A DNA stretch of 64,000 nucleotides from Epiperipatus broadwayi (lineage: Eukaryota; Onychophora; Udeonychophora; Euonychophora; Peripatidae): contig JAQFVV010006633.1 in NCBI GenBank assembly GCA_028023455.1, positions 496,001-560,000 of the forward strand, given 5' to 3'. Below are positions 38,051 through 51,300 of the stretch, in pieces; position 1 is the stretch's first letter; every line of letters starts with the position of its first letter. The notes under the pieces are model-generated. The model made no database searches, was not told where the DNA came from, and saw only the letters and a program-made list of their open reading frames with translations. The position numbers were made by a program, and so were the translations under genes.

Positions 38051-39167
38051 GTTACATACTTTATCCCAATGCTCACAGTTCAAAAATCGCTACAGTATCA
38101 TGTGAGAGTGTGTGGACTTCAGTCTGCCACAACTCTTCAAATATGCATGTCAAAGAAATTAGTTTATAAGTCATCTGACCTATTACCTCCTAACAATTGT
38201 CAACCCATCACCACAGTTCCCTACTCAATATGGAACCTTAAAAAAATTTGGAAAAGATATGTCTAAGCAAGATTTCGATCAGCTCATACGAAAAGTTATG
38301 TTTGCATGAGAAAACGTCTGTGACAAATAAAATGGCTGACAAGTCAAAATCAGGGCAACTGTCATTGACAGAAGCCATTGTGCATGGGGAACTAATTAAT
38401 TTTACTCTAATAGAATCTTTGCAATAAAGTAGGTCAATTGATAGTTTTAATTCTTGCAGATGTAAAAAGGCATACCTGCCCTACATTGCAGGATTAAGAT
38501 GAATTTTTTGGCCACTTGTAGTTAAACCTTTTTAAATTTTTGGTAGCATAAAATTGTTCGCGACTAAATTACAGGAATTGATTAAGAAAATCAATGAATT
38601 ACATTAAACCTTTGGAATAAAATGTATGACTATAAAATTTATCATAGTTTTATCCAGAGACCAAAAGACATTGTCCAAAGAATATATTTATTAATCTTAA
38701 AAAAGAGAACAAAATGATTGAGTTGGGAATTAGTAATCATTCTTAATCAGTGTGCCATTAATATCATACACATATTCTTTCAAAGATAGCTATTGTAATA
38801 AATCAATCAATCAATAAATAATTATTTTTCCTTTTAAAAAATGACCCCCAAAAATAAAAGACAGTTCAGTAATTAAAGCATTAACAAAATTTTTGCCCAC
38901 TATGATGTAGTTAGTTATCTCTCAACCAATGCTAGTAGACTTTGTAAAGTTTGTGGGGAGGGGAGGGATATTTGCAATAACATATGTTTATGTAAAATTG
39001 TTCCAGTAAATGTTATTAAGGAAATAAATGAATTATGTTAACCTGTATGATTATTATTATTTCACAAATAATAGGGTGGACCTGACTATGTTATATTAAT
39101 GTGTTTTTGCATAGAAACAGTGCTATCAAATGACAGACATGATCTAATAGAACAGTACCTAATTTTG
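38051..39167. other. Intergenic, no gene seen
   Basis: Somewhat less AT-rich at 38060-38400. The 87-codon plus ORF 38003-38266 has ordinary amino-acid composition but matches no family I know, has no signal or domain, and overlaps the minisatellite. It is left as unsupported. Confidence 0.4.

Positions 39168-39243
<76 letters not shown>
39168..39243. repeat. (AT)n microsatellite, left flank of a solo LTR
   Basis: An almost pure AT run, ending exactly at the TG of the LTR at 39244. Confidence 0.97.
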
Positions 39244-39246
<3 letters not shown>

Positions 39247-42200
39247 GCCCTTGTCTGTAGATCATAGGTAGGGTAGAAAGGTCAATTATGAAAAAAATTT
39301 TAAATTTTAAGTTATATTTAAGTGATATAAAAGTAATAATAGATTTGTAATACAATTTTAAGCTAAAATACCTAACAGATAACAGTATAATAAAGTATTT
39401 TAAAAAGTAAACAGTTAAATAAAGTTTTAATATCATTGCTTATGGTTGTGAAAGCTGGCCATACAAAATAACACAGCTATAGACAGTTAAAATTATAGTA
39501 ATAATTGGAATATAATATTTAGAATTAACAGATTAAATAAATGAAATGTAATATTATAATTAGTCAAAATTAATAAGGGATATTTTTTATTAATAAGCTT
39601 CGGGATGGTGAGAATTATATTTAGTCCTATAAGTTTCAATTTATTTTTCAAAAAATTAGAAAATACATTAGTTTTGGTAATTTAAACCGAGACATAAATA
39701 AAAGATTATTTTTGTAAAGTGAATAGACACGTGATCGTATATTACATGCTTTCACGCACACACACACTTGGTAAATAATAATAAAGTTTGTGAATTTAAA
39801 ACTAGATATAATTGTCATCTATCATTAAAATTAAAGTTAAAAATATTATAGATTGTCTTAATAATTATTTTAAAGATCAAATGATAATTTTATCAAACTA
39901 TGATTAACTTTAATAATATTAAGTTAAAGTAATATTCCAGACATTACGTCATAAATATTTATTTAAAAAGTACAAATTATCATCCAAAATAGAATGACTA
40001 ATATTGTTCGCGCTAAAAACAAATATTGACCAATCAACGGATTTAAATTGGCAAGAAAAAAATCTAAGATAAACAGAAGCGGGAGATGGAATGTGAAAGT
40101 TGAAGAGGAAGGTAACCTTTTTGAATTGCTTGTAACATCGAAGCTGAAAAAAGTAATATAAATTTATAAATTAATAATTATTCTAAAGTTAGTCTTGAAC
40201 AGATAAAATAATTTTGTATCCAGAAAGATGATTTGCTAATTTCTACGTGATCTTACCAGTGGATTTAATCAAATTTGACCATTCAGCCTACAATAAAATG
40301 GAAATACCAAGAATAATAATTGAAATAATTATTGAAAGAAAAATGAGTGAAAATTGTATAAGTTTTGTATTATTTGTGCTCAACCAGAAATTAAATCTTA
40401 TAACTTGGAAAAATACAAAGAAGATGCTGTGTGAAAATATAAGAAAGAAACTATTTGCTATCGAGAGAATCCTATGACGAACATTTGTTTTATAAGTATT
40501 TAAAACTAAGTCATATTTCTCTATGAGAAAAATCATAATAAGCGTTCAAGTATATAGAAAAAGAATGAGGAAGAAAAGTATGTTATATTAAAGGAAAACA
40601 TTATTTAAAAAATATAGTTTCTAAATTAAAAAAATAGAAGAAAAGCCATAGTCCTGTATAAAGTGCTATATGAACTTACTAAGAGGAACCTAACATTTAT
40701 ACCTCATCATAGAAAAAAGGAAAAGATATTAAATGGAAAGAATGTTATTTTAAACAGATATAATTAATCACTAAAATGAGGAAAATGGATCCATGGAAAT
40801 AAAGAAAAATTTGTTGAATTTTTAAAATAAAGTACAAGATGCATCGAGGAAAACCAAGCGCGCGGGGGAAAAAGCTAGCAGACTATGTAAAGGAGATCTC
40901 AAGAATAAGTGGAAAAAGATGAAGAAAATTAAGGATCATCGTCCAAGAAGAATTAATAAACAGAATTAAAAGTTTAAATTAGAACATTAAGTGACTGAAG
41001 AAAATAAAATATAATTTTTTTTATTTAGCTTTGCAATGAACGATTTTCCAAGCGAGTCCAACAAAGCTGTATCGTAAATATAGTTTTAATTATTTTTTTT
41101 TTATTGTATTTAAAGTATAAAATTTGAATTAGCTTAGGGAAACATATAAACATAAATTTTATAATAATTATATTTAAATATACGAGCTAATGGAATGAGA
41201 GAAATATTAGTATAAATAAAAATGTGTGTATGGAAAATTTTAAATACCTACTAGAAGTCCTGGAATGGAGAAGTTTACAAATACGATCCAGAGGATAGAG
41301 ATCGTTGGTAATTTTAATATTATTGGTAATATGTAATATATTTTTTTTATAGGTCATCTATTAATGAATGAAGTATGAAAGATGTTAAAAGTTATAAGTA
41401 CACATTTATCCAACATCAAACATATATTTAAGAGAGTAGTAAAATTTTAAAATGTGCATGCAATAAATAATCTAAAAATGATTAATAATAAGTAGCATAT
41501 TAATTATGTGATTCTTTTGAGTTTTATATTGAAAATATTCAAATAGTTTAGAACAGTAGAGATAGAAATATACGAGAAGTATAGTAAAGAATTTTCTTAA
41601 GAATATCTGTATAGTTGAATAAAAATGAATTTTATTATTATTAGCAAGGTAGACAGAGAATTTGTCGATGTAATGAAGAGATGAATCTGAAGAAATCAAT
41701 CAGATAGTGACTTGGGAGTACTGATGTCAAAGGAAACCAAGAGGATGTTTTATTAAACTATAAGGAATGAAATATGTGGATCATAATTATTTGTGTGACT
41801 TCAGTATAGATAACTTCGCCCTATAACTGAGCACATATATTCTGGACAGTGTTTTTACATATCTTTGAAACTTTCTGATGTGATGAAGCTGAAGAAATAG
41901 CTTTAGCATCCTTCCAATACTAGAGGCAGATAGACAGATAAAAGTCACTCCTCTATGGCGTCCTTAAATTCACTGTGCCATGATTGTCAAAGTTTTATAA
42001 AGGATAATATCTTGTTTATTTTGATCCAACGCATCTATATCTTCGCTATCTTGATTTCATGAAAATACATCGTCAGGGAGATAATTTTATAGAAATGATA
42101 CATAAGATAGAAAGGAAGTTAGATAGTAGTTATGTAAGAATAGTTATTTACTAGAGTAAAGTAGAATTGTATAAGTCCAAAGTGAAAGTATAAGTATTAT

Positions 42201-43812
42201 AAAAGATGAAGAATCATATGATATAATTTTAAAACCAATTGCTAAACTGATATAATTTTAAAGGAAAAACCTTAGAATTAAGTTTTAAAACAATAATAAG
42301 ATTTTAAAATATTGTACGTGAGATTTAGTAAAAGAGATTGCATGTTTATTTGGAAAATGAGTTAAAGAAATGTATAACAAAAATGTGTATTTGTACATAG
42401 TGTGTTGATAATGTTAATTGCTATATAAAGTTAAGGATGGGATCAAAATTTTATCAGTAATTATATTATGATTGATAATAAAAGGAACATGAAAATATCA
42501 TAAGGATTAAATTCTGTAGGATTCCATACTAACAAGAATATAAGTATAATTTTGTAATTTTTGTATAATTTTACATAAAAGTAAAGATCTTATAGAAATA
42601 TAATTTTGAAATTATAAGGACATAATGTCAATAGAAAAGTTTAATGGATAGAAATTTTGTGTATTCAGCTAAGCTCAAAACATGTATCCAATAATAATAA
42701 TATTGTAAAATACTTTTGTAATTATTAATGGTAAAAGGGTAAAATAAAATTCGATAATAATAATGTTAAGACATCAACGGGTATAAATAAAAGTTTGTGA
42801 TAAGTAAATAGGGATATCCGCTGTAAATAATGTACAAAGTGTTATTTGTTATAATGTTAATAAAATGTTATAAAATTTTATTAGTAAGCTTTGTGTCTTG
42901 GTTGTTGTTTTTCCTACACATGAAATGCATGAAATCACAACGCACGTTTATAATTAAACATGTTTATGATTTTGCACAGGATAATAAATATTAGAAATTT
43001 TAATAATTTATTTTGTTTTATTTACATAATAAAATGAAAGAAGTATAAGTAGAACAGGTATTGGTCATGGGTTAATTGCCACAATATTTAAGTAAAATAT
43101 ATGCGAACGTTACCACATAATTTTTGATTATCAGATTAATAAATGTTACCACGAAAATATTTAATACATCTAGAAAGAAAAGAAGATTATATTATTTTAT
43201 TATTGTCATTGTTCTTATTAATTAGTTATTCGTTACGTAGTGAACTATGACATAAAATTCCCTTATCATAGTTTACTATGGCAATATGAAATCAGTTTTA
43301 ATTACAATTTATGAACCTGAGATTTAATTATTTATTTACTTATTGATTTATCTATTTGATTTGATATGATTTGATTAATTTAACTCTATTTTATTTAATT
43401 AATTTATTTATGTGAGCTAGAATTTGTTTTAAAAATACTAAGATATGATAAAAGTTTTAAAAGTCGTAGGAATGCTATTAGTCAATTATTTAGGATAGTA
43501 TTCTTATGCCATTGGGATAGTATCTCAATGATCTCTCGTCTTGTTCCTTTGTCATTGCTCCAGGTCTCATGGGAATAATAAAAGATGTTTATGTTGATTC
43601 ATTTCACAGACATAACTGTGTTTATAAAGTTCTGAGCTAGTGATTATTTTATTTAAATTATAATAATATATTTGATAGACTGAGTTAGATAACCCGGAAT
43701 TATTATTAATGTTAATTATTATTGACCGGAAATAAATAAGTAAAGAAAATCCGGAATAGTTAGTATATTCTTAGCATGTTGTTATTATTATGGAGCGGGG
43801 GGAAAGGTTACA
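39244..43812 (+). mobile_element. Solo LTR, 4.6 kb, diverged relative of the giant LTR
   Basis: Begins TGTGCCCTTGTCTGTAG and ends GGTTACA, with (AT)n on both sides. Along its length it matches, in order, the LTRs at 49462-55010 and 58275-63062. Examples are the CCAAT region near 40030, gaggaaggtaac (a splice-donor-like site) at 40104, the poly(A) signal region near 42855-42900 with tttgtgtcttgg, and ttcttatgccattg near 43501. No internal region follows, so it is a solo LTR. Substitutions and indels are many, so it is clearly older than the 13.6 kb element. ORFs inside it are not conserved in frame with the other copies. Confidence 0.85.
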
Positions 43813-43828
43813 ATATATATATATATAT

Positions 43829-44065
43829 AATGGCAATTAACTATTATATACAGTCTTTCAATCTGCAGAAGTACTTTCAGTTAATTCCTTAACCTTTCTC
43901 AACTGCCATTAAATTCAAAAAACATAGCAGAAGCAAATAACATCAACTCAAATCCTGTTTGCTTCCATTATGTTTTTTAAATTTATTGCAGTTGAGGTGA
44001 GTTAAAGAATTAACAAAAATTTTTTGCAAATTGAAAGACTGTATATAATAATTAATTACCATTAT
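43829..44065. mobile_element. Small foldback element, about 235 bp
   Basis: The left arm aatggcaattaactattata, then tacagtctttcaat, pairs with the right arm ending attgaaagactgta and taattaattaccatt. The arms are about 110 bp with mismatches, and the centre is near 43947. It lies between (AT)n runs that hold the 3' end of one LTR (43812) and the 5' end of another (44123). Confidence 0.85.
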
Positions 44066-44122
44066 ATTTATTATTTTTATTGTTATAACAATAGTTTTTA
44101 ATTAAGGTATATATATATATAT

Positions 44123-46780
44123 TGTGCCAGACTGTGTATAACGGCCATGCACAAAATGGCTGTTGCTGTCAAGTCAGCACAGCTAATCTTTAAAAAAGGA
44201 TTAGAATTTAATATAAAATCGATTAAATAGATCGTAATTAAAACACGTATAAATGTTTATATATGTGAAGTAAATAACTGGGTTTGGTATATACTGTATT
44301 CCCATTTCATCCACAGTACAAATGTATGTGTTGTATTATTAACGAATTTATCTTATATAAAAAAAAAAGCTACATAAAGAATAGTTTTAAGTTTGTGATG
44401 ATTTTAGTTTACGTTGGGAACATTTTTATTTTATTTGTAATGTTCCGATATACATATCCAGAAATGTTTTGTTTTTTTTTTATATTTTTAAATAAATGTT
44501 TTTTTTTTTTTGAAGAAAGAAAAATATATAATGTCAAATTTTATATTTTCATTATAATGGATTTTGTTTTTAGTAATTATAAGAAAAAACTTTTGATAAA
44601 TTGGAATGTATTTTTTTTTTGTATATAAAAAGAACAAGAGATAAAAAGGAATGTTTTGTGGTAAAAGAAAATTTGTTCTTTTGATCTGTTTTAAAAATAA
44701 AAAATTAAAATTGGGTCTTATCTAATGTAAAGAAGCATAATGGGTGCTCTAATTAATTAAGATGGAAACTGTATAATTTCTATGATTAAAAAAGTATACT
44801 TTGTAACAAATAAAATTAAGGAATGTATAAGGTATATTTTAAATGATTATATGCTGATGCAATAGCTTGTAGGGGGGTAGTTTAATTGGCTGAAAGGGGA
44901 CCATAGGTGCTATCTATTAGGTGGGGAAAGTCAGTCACTCCTGAGCAGTCCAAGCAGGCAGACCGTAGACTTTAAAAAAAAAAAAAAACTAAAAATCACT
45001 CATGATCAGTCCAAGCAGGCAGACCGTAGATTTTGGGAGAAAATCAAAGTTGCTTATGAGCAGTCTAAGGAAGCAGCAAGATCCGATATTATATCATTGT
45101 GAAGGAATGCCTAGTAATAAAAATGGATTTTGAAACTCAACCAGATCCAATATTACATTATCGTAAAGAAAGTTAAAGCCGAATTAAAAAGAAGAAAGGT
45201 GTGAAAGTGGTAATAAAAGCAGTCATGTTAAAACCAATCTACTAACAAGAAGTATAACTATAAATCTTCGAACAAGTACCTATTAGAGATGGCCGTTATA
45301 GTTGTTCCAGTAAACAAAAAAACCATGGAGTAGGTCACCAGCAGCAGTACACTGCCAGTTCATTCCTGAAGCCCTACGATGTCTTAAAAGAAGCCACCCA
45401 AGACCTGATAACAAGGACTCTTTGATACATGTAATGGAGAAGGAAGCCCTGTCCACCCTATAGAGTAGTTCAGGTGGTCCGCTCGAAGCTGAACTTTATA
45501 ACAGTTGTAAATACAGATGAGTTTAAATCTCGATATTTTTTATTCATTTTTTTATATTCTATAACTCAGTAATATGTTTTCTTATATACTCGTAACTATT
45601 TTTTTAATGTAATCTTTATATCACTTATATTATATAATAGTTGCTTGCATGTCTCATTTAGATTCCCTACATGGAGAATCTCTACCTCATAATCTTTTAC
45701 TATGGTGATACCTTACGTAGAGTGTCCTTCAACCATATTATTAATTATTGGGCATTATTTTATATGTTTAAAATAACTAAACATAGATGCGTCTCATGTA
45801 TAAATATTTAAGCACCAAAATCTAAAGATGTGTAAATATTAATAATTTATTGATCCTAGAAGTAATCAGTAGACATGCATGCAAACTAGTGTTTTTTTAT
45901 TATTTTTAAATGGTTTTAATACCAATATAAATTATGTTTCTTCATTGGGAAATTCATTGCATACATTTGTTTCTTAAACTATTAATTTTTAAGTGGGGAA
46001 AGGGATATAGGCCACACCCATTATGCAATTCTTTTTTTTAAATGACATTTTCTTCGTGTAAATCTTTTTTGTAAATAGATGTTTAACCTAAGTACTATAT
46101 ATATATTAATTATATAAAATCTTTAACCTAATAAAACATTTAAAAGTTATAATAAAGAGTAAATTTTTTTTATTAAAAAAATGGCTTGCCACTTTTATTT
46201 GCTTAGTTCAAATTACTTATTCAATCATGAGCATATAACCAGATTTATTTCAAGCAAACGAGTCGAACCAATCATTAACCTGAGATAGGAAAAATAAATT
46301 ATGAGCTAGATAGGGATAACTTACCGGGGGGTTATATTGTCTCACATTTTATGTCCTGAACATATATATATATTTTTCTTATGATATATAACTGTGGTCA
46401 TTTTATTTGCACACTCTCTTGGGAAGGAAAAGGGAGGGTCAACAATACATTTCTTTGTCAGGGGTGGTGCTAAAGGCTAAATAAAAATATTTTAGTACTT
46501 TTAAAGGTGTGTAAATTAAAAGAGTGACCATCGTTAGGTAATCGGACTGGTGTGGGATGATATAACAGGGAAGGTTCCGATTGACCTCATTTTTTGGGGG
46601 TTATATCTCCTTCCTCTAGTATTTTTTTTGGGATATTTGTTTTTCATATTTACTCATCAATATTACAAGGGAATTATTATCATTATTTCATCTCATTACA
46701 TACATCACTTTCATGCTCGGTGCGTATGTGATTCGAAAGATTTATAAGACTGTAAAGGGTGAAATGGACAGACTGGTACA
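44123..46780 (+). mobile_element. Solo LTR, 2.7 kb, AT-flanked
   Basis: Starts TGTGCCAGACTGTGTATAAC and ends GACTGGTACA, with (AT)n directly on both sides. Its start resembles the LTR at 63080 (TGTGCCAGGCATTATC, then tccatgcacaaaa), and its end resembles the LTR ending at 35927. No internal region follows. A T-rich plus ORF (44284-44628) is hydrophobic and of low complexity, and is not regarded as a gene. Confidence 0.75.
44935..45085. repeat. Short direct repeats inside the LTR
   Basis: The string gcagtccaagcaggcagacc occurs at 44945, and cagtccaagcaggcagacc recurs about 67 bp later. A decayed third copy (gagcagtctaaggaagcagc) is near 45058. Each is preceded by a tcactc(c/a)tga-like string. 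They could be protein-binding repeats in the U3 region, but that is a guess. Confidence 0.8.
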
Positions 46781-47309
46781 ATATATATATATATATTGAT
46801 AAAAATCACTACAATCAGTTGTTTAACTGGGTTTAAGTCCTTTTTAATAATAATTTTTGGAATCTAAACTTTAATAAGTTTAACATTTACTTTAATACTA
46901 CAGGGATGAACTGGCCTTCAAGCAGAGAGAATACCACTGAAAGCATAGCCATCAATAATACCCATCATCAGATCAAGTTATGCAAAGCATAACACAATTA
47001 CATTTCTAGATATGGACCACCTCCATTGCTGGATTCAAACCCCTACCATCCAAAGCATTTTATTTGTTTTGAGGATCAATCTCAGGTACCAGATAACCAT
47101 AGATTATATAATCAGCATACATTGGATGAGAGGCACACAATCCAGTGCTTGAAATATGTCATGGCTAGTTCATACTTTTAATCAGGGTTCAGCATATTTA
47201 ACTTAACACATACAAATAACTATATTTTTAAGTTAATAGTGATGCCATGACAAGAGAGAGAGAGAGAGAGAATAGACATATGTCAATTAAGATAAGTCAA
47301 ACTGGGCTA
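46781..47309. other. Intergenic with a tRNA-like B box and (GA)n
   Basis: No gene. On the minus strand ggtaggggtttgaatccagc (around 47025-47044) looks like a polymerase III B box and may be a scrap of another SINE, but no A box was found. A (GA)n run lies at about 47252-47270. Confidence 0.4.
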
Positions 47310-48580
47310 GATTAATATTACATTCTTCCAATCATCTGGCACATCTTTACCATTTAGACATTTGCTATATAACTTTGGTAAAAAAAATATTTCTTCACCT
47401 GCTTCTTTTAATAAACCAATGGTAATTCCATCATTATCTGGAGCCTTTCCTTTCTTCATATATTTAATTGCATGTCTCACTTCTTCATTTAAAATTCTGG
47501 GCAATTCAGAAGATGTAATAGATATAGGGGATAATTGTTCTTTATTACTATATAATTCTTGATAAAAGTCTTCTACCCATTTCATGATGTCATCTCTCTT
47601 TTTAGTAATAATTTCATGTTTTTTTCTTATTGCAGATAAAAATTTCCTACCAATACCAAAATGTTGTTTTACATTCTTGAGACTTTTATTTTCTTATACA
47701 GCTTCCCATGCTAGGTCATATATCATTTTCAACTCTTTTCCGCACCATTTTACAAAATTCAAGATATTCAATCCTTTTTAATGCATTATTTTTGTATATC
47801 TTCATATTCTTTCTTTATTTCATAAATTCTCTAGTCTCAGTAGAAATTTTATTGGTCAATTGCTGTTTTTTTCCACCAGCTATCTTTGTTGCAGTTTTTA
47901 AAAGTGTATCAGTTATTTTCATATTAATTTCATTCAAATTTGTATCATGTTCAAAATCTACTAATACTTGAAACTGATTTGTAGGTTCTAGGTTAAATTC
48001 ATTAGAATGTTTCTGAAGATTAGGAATATCAACTGTAAATATTGTTTTTCATAATAATTTTTGACTCTCTAGTTTTGCATTAATATGTATCTTACATCTT
48101 ACTAATTGAGGATCACTTCCTGTGTTAAATTTATTAAGAACATTACAATCTTGAAATATGTATTTTCTGTTAGTCAAAATATAATCCAATTCTGCTGTAC
48201 CTACATTTGGATGCTCCCATGTCCATTTCCTTTTAACACTTTTCTCAAAAAAAGAATTCATAATATAAAGTTTTGTTTTTTCTGCAAACTCTACAAGTCT
48301 ATGTCCTCTCTCATTTCTATTACCATAACCAAAATTACTACAGCACTTTCATCTTTCATTTGTTTACCAATTCCAGCATTAAAGTCTCCCATAACAATTT
48401 TAAATGTTATTTCCTCTGATCAAACACCTTTTGTACATCCATATAAAAATCTTCTACTACTTCATCACTGTGAGAACTTGTTGGGGCATAAACCTGAATT
48501 ATCTGCATTTGATATCTGCTATTAAGTTGTATAACTAATCTTGCCACTCTGTCTGATACATCATCAATCTCCACAATGTT
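47310..48580 (-). pseudogene. RTE-clade LINE fragment (endonuclease to start of RT)
   Basis: Read on the minus strand from 48580 downwards. The end of the AP-type endonuclease appears first: IIQVYAPTSSHSDEVVEDFY, then KRKWTWEHPNVGTAELDYIL, then FNTGSDPQLVRCKI, where Asp and the SDH-like SDP motif sit. Next comes a linker with AGGKKQQLTNKISTETREF. Then the start of reverse transcriptase: MKWVEDFYQELYSNKEQ, then EEVRHAIKYMKKGKAPDNDG and LYSKCLNGKDVPDDWKNVIL. This order and wording are characteristic of RTE-clade LINEs. The SDH histidine is changed, several frameshifts and stops are present, and the coding sequence stops before the RT catalytic box. Confidence 0.9.
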
Positions 48581-49393
48581 GATCTTCCACTTTTTATTCT
48601 ACACCACTTGTATTTCCAATAAATAATTATAGATTTGTAAAAACTAAATTAGTTGTGAGTTAATTGCAAAAGCTGTGGCTGGAATCATCATCATCACTGT
48701 TATATTACAATGAATAAATAAATTAAATAAATGGGTTTAATGGGCATATATAAAGAATACTCCTCACTAGGTTTGTTTGTGAACCATTAGCAAGAGCATC
48801 TATGCATCTGTAAATCCATGTACTTAAATTGAGCTGGTAACACCTGCGAAACAATTGAGAATCTATGGTGTTGGGATCTTATAGTTTTATTGGCAAAATA
48901 TAAGGATGTTGTTTTCCATTCATCCAAGTGCATGTGTTGTAAAGAATGTACCAAGTGGGTTTGAACCAGGTATACTATGAAGAAATATGATATAACTTTA
49001 TCTAGGTTTAAACAATCTAGTGGTGGCCAGGTAAAACACATGGACATAGGTAAACTGAATAAAAGTGTTTGATTTTCTTGATGTGACTATGAATGTGCTT
49101 TCCATATGTTGAAACAGAAAAAGAGATTTTCTTTGTTGAAAAAATATATTATTGGAGATAAGTGTAATTCACTCCATTGATTTCACTATCATTTTTATTC
49201 AGTTGCAATAACTAATATTTATTTATATAGTTACAGGGGCAAGTATATTTTATTAGTTACAATGACTTCCCAGCATGGCAAATATTATAAATCTTAAGAG
49301 AATTATGCCAGTGATTATTTTCTTATTTGTTGTGAAGTGAGATATTTTATTATCTCATGATTAACAGTGGCTATATCATTTATTTTGAATCAT

Positions 49394-49397
<4 letters not shown>
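48581..49397. other. Intergenic, no gene seen
   Basis: AT-rich sequence between the LINE fragment and the (AT)n run. The ORF at 48787-49047 (minus) was not recognised. Confidence 0.4.

Positions 49398-49461
<64 letters not shown>
49398..49461. repeat. (AT)n microsatellite, left flank of the 13.6 kb element
   Basis: A pure AT run ending one base before the TGTGCCC start of the element. The other end of the element (63062) also runs into (AT)n. Confidence 0.97.
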
Positions 49462-49464
<3 letters not shown>

Positions 49465-49962
49465 GCCCTTTTCTATAGGTCAGTAATAGTTCATAACAGT
49501 CAATTACTAAAAATTTAAAATTTTAGAATATGTTCTTTTGATTTATTAATTATAGTTTGTCAATTATGTTATAAAGTATAATTTGAAGCTAAAGAAAATA
49601 TGTAATGTATAAAATTATAGAGAATCATTTAAAAGTAGTTAAGTAAAGCTTTAAATATTGTTGCATATGGTTGTAAAAGCTGGCCATATTAAATAAAACA
49701 GCTATAAATTTTAAAAGTATATTTTAAAAAAAGTTCGATTTTAATAGTTTAAAACTGATAATTGAATAAATACTATATTTAAATTTGTAATCATATTTAA
49801 TTGTCAAAATTAATATAGTATATTTTAAAAATAAACTTTATGATGGTGAAAATTATATCTAGTTCTATATTTTTAAAATTATTCTTCCAAATTTTTTAAA
49901 ATTATTTTATATAATATAATAAGTGTATCAATTTTATAAATCTAGGCAGAGAAATAGATTAA

Positions 49963-50710
49963 CCTTTTAACCGCTAATTAAATCATTGGTTGTATGAGGT
50001 AAAAATCAAAGCTTTTAATTGGCCAACTCACAAACTGAAGACAAAGCCTATTGTTAAAACATATTCGCCTATAATATTAAATTCAACTCAGATACGTTTA
50101 TAAAAAGTATGTTATCAATTTTTCAGGTTATGAAGAGAGCGAAAGTTCTTTCAAAAATAAATTGCTATTCATTTATTCTAAAATATTCAATATCGGCAAC
50201 ATAAAAGCTATAATATAAACAAAAAGATCGACTTTTACGTTATAGAAAAGTAAATATTTCTTTTTACTACATCTTCAATATTTGTACTAAAATCTTCAAT
50301 ATTTTTCGAAAATAATTTTGTTTTTTTATTATTCTGTCTGAGAATCATTTTTAGTTTCCATAAATATAATTTTATAATACTTAAAATTGGATTCGAAATG
50401 AAAATCTCAGCGTTTTTCTTTATTTTCTTTGATCAGGCGGTTTCTTTGTTCTTTCCAGCCAATCAGAATGTCTTTTTTGGCTGAGAGCTTGCTAAGAACC
50501 AATCACAAATAATGTTCCTTCTTTGTTTAGGTTTAAATGTGTTTTTTTTTCTATTTTTTACTTGTAAAATAAATCGGAAGATGGCACCATCTTACAGAAC
50601 TTTTAAAAACGAATTCAATACGTGTTTAACGAATATTTTCGTATAAAAACTGGCTGAGTTAGAGTGATGTCAGATGTCGACGAGGAGCCTCGTAAGAGGC
50701 GGGCAAAGAG
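49963..50710. mobile_element. TTAA-target MITE, copy B (piggyBac-like)
   Basis: A 748-bp insertion flanked by TTAA (49959-49962 and 50711-50714). The other LTR has a single TTAA at 58771-58775 with the same neighbours (agaaatagattaaaaatcat), which is an exact empty site. The ends form imperfect inverted repeats: CCTTTTAACCGC against CTCTTTGCCCGC, 8 of 12 positions alike. It shares several blocks with copy A (9534-10258), notably aatcagaatgtc and catcttacagaactttt. No ORF. Confidence 0.92.
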
Positions 50711-51199
50711 TTAAAAATCATCTGTCAAAGTTATTAATCATGTGACTTGTATATTACATACTTTCTCACACACGCTTGTTTGAATTAATAATAAAGTTTA
50801 AAATATTTTGAAATTGCAGTATAGAATTGGATGGAATTATTGCCTATCATAAAAGTAAATAGTATTAAACATTAAGTTAACTATCGTATAACATGTTTTA
50901 AATAATGTAATGTTTTAAATAGTATCATAAAGATGAATACAATTATAATAAAAATTAAATATTTTATTTAAATAAAAACAAGATAAATTGAATATTAAAA
51001 AATGGAATAAGTTATTAAAATTATTTTAAAAGTTGTTTTAAAAGTATTTAAGTAATTTTAGTGAAACAATAATTGATTTAGAAGGAATTTTAAATAATAT
51101 TTTTTAAATTTTATTACATCATAAAAATTTTTATTTTTTGAAACTTGATTCTGCTATAAACTGAAAATATGTAAATTTGTTCTCAAGTTAAAGTAAGAA

Positions 51200-51300
51200 T
51201 CAACCAATCAAATGAGGTATTCTTACAGACTATAAATATGAATTGCACAGGGGTATAGGGGGAGATTAATAATGTATTGAAACCAGAGAAAGGTAAATTA
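51200..51300 (+). promoter_or_regulatory. LTR promoter with splice-donor-like site
   Basis: caaccaatcaaatgagg (CCAAT box) at 51201 and tataaatatg (TATA box) at 51231 are spaced as in an RNA polymerase II promoter. Transcription would then start near 51260. About 30 bp later the sequence GAAAGGTAAAT (GT at 51293) matches a 5' splice site. The same arrangement is at 59261-59354 in the 3' LTR, and a diverged version is at 40029-40113 in the solo LTR. All of this is inferred from motif and conservation. Confidence 0.55.

Noticed and set aside
38003-38266. 87-codon plus-strand ORF with ordinary composition
   Set aside because: It has no recognisable domain, overlaps a small minisatellite and has no splice or promoter context; left as unsupported.
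44284-44628. 114-codon Phe-rich ORF
   Set aside because: Translation of T-rich LTR sequence, hydrophobic and of low complexity.
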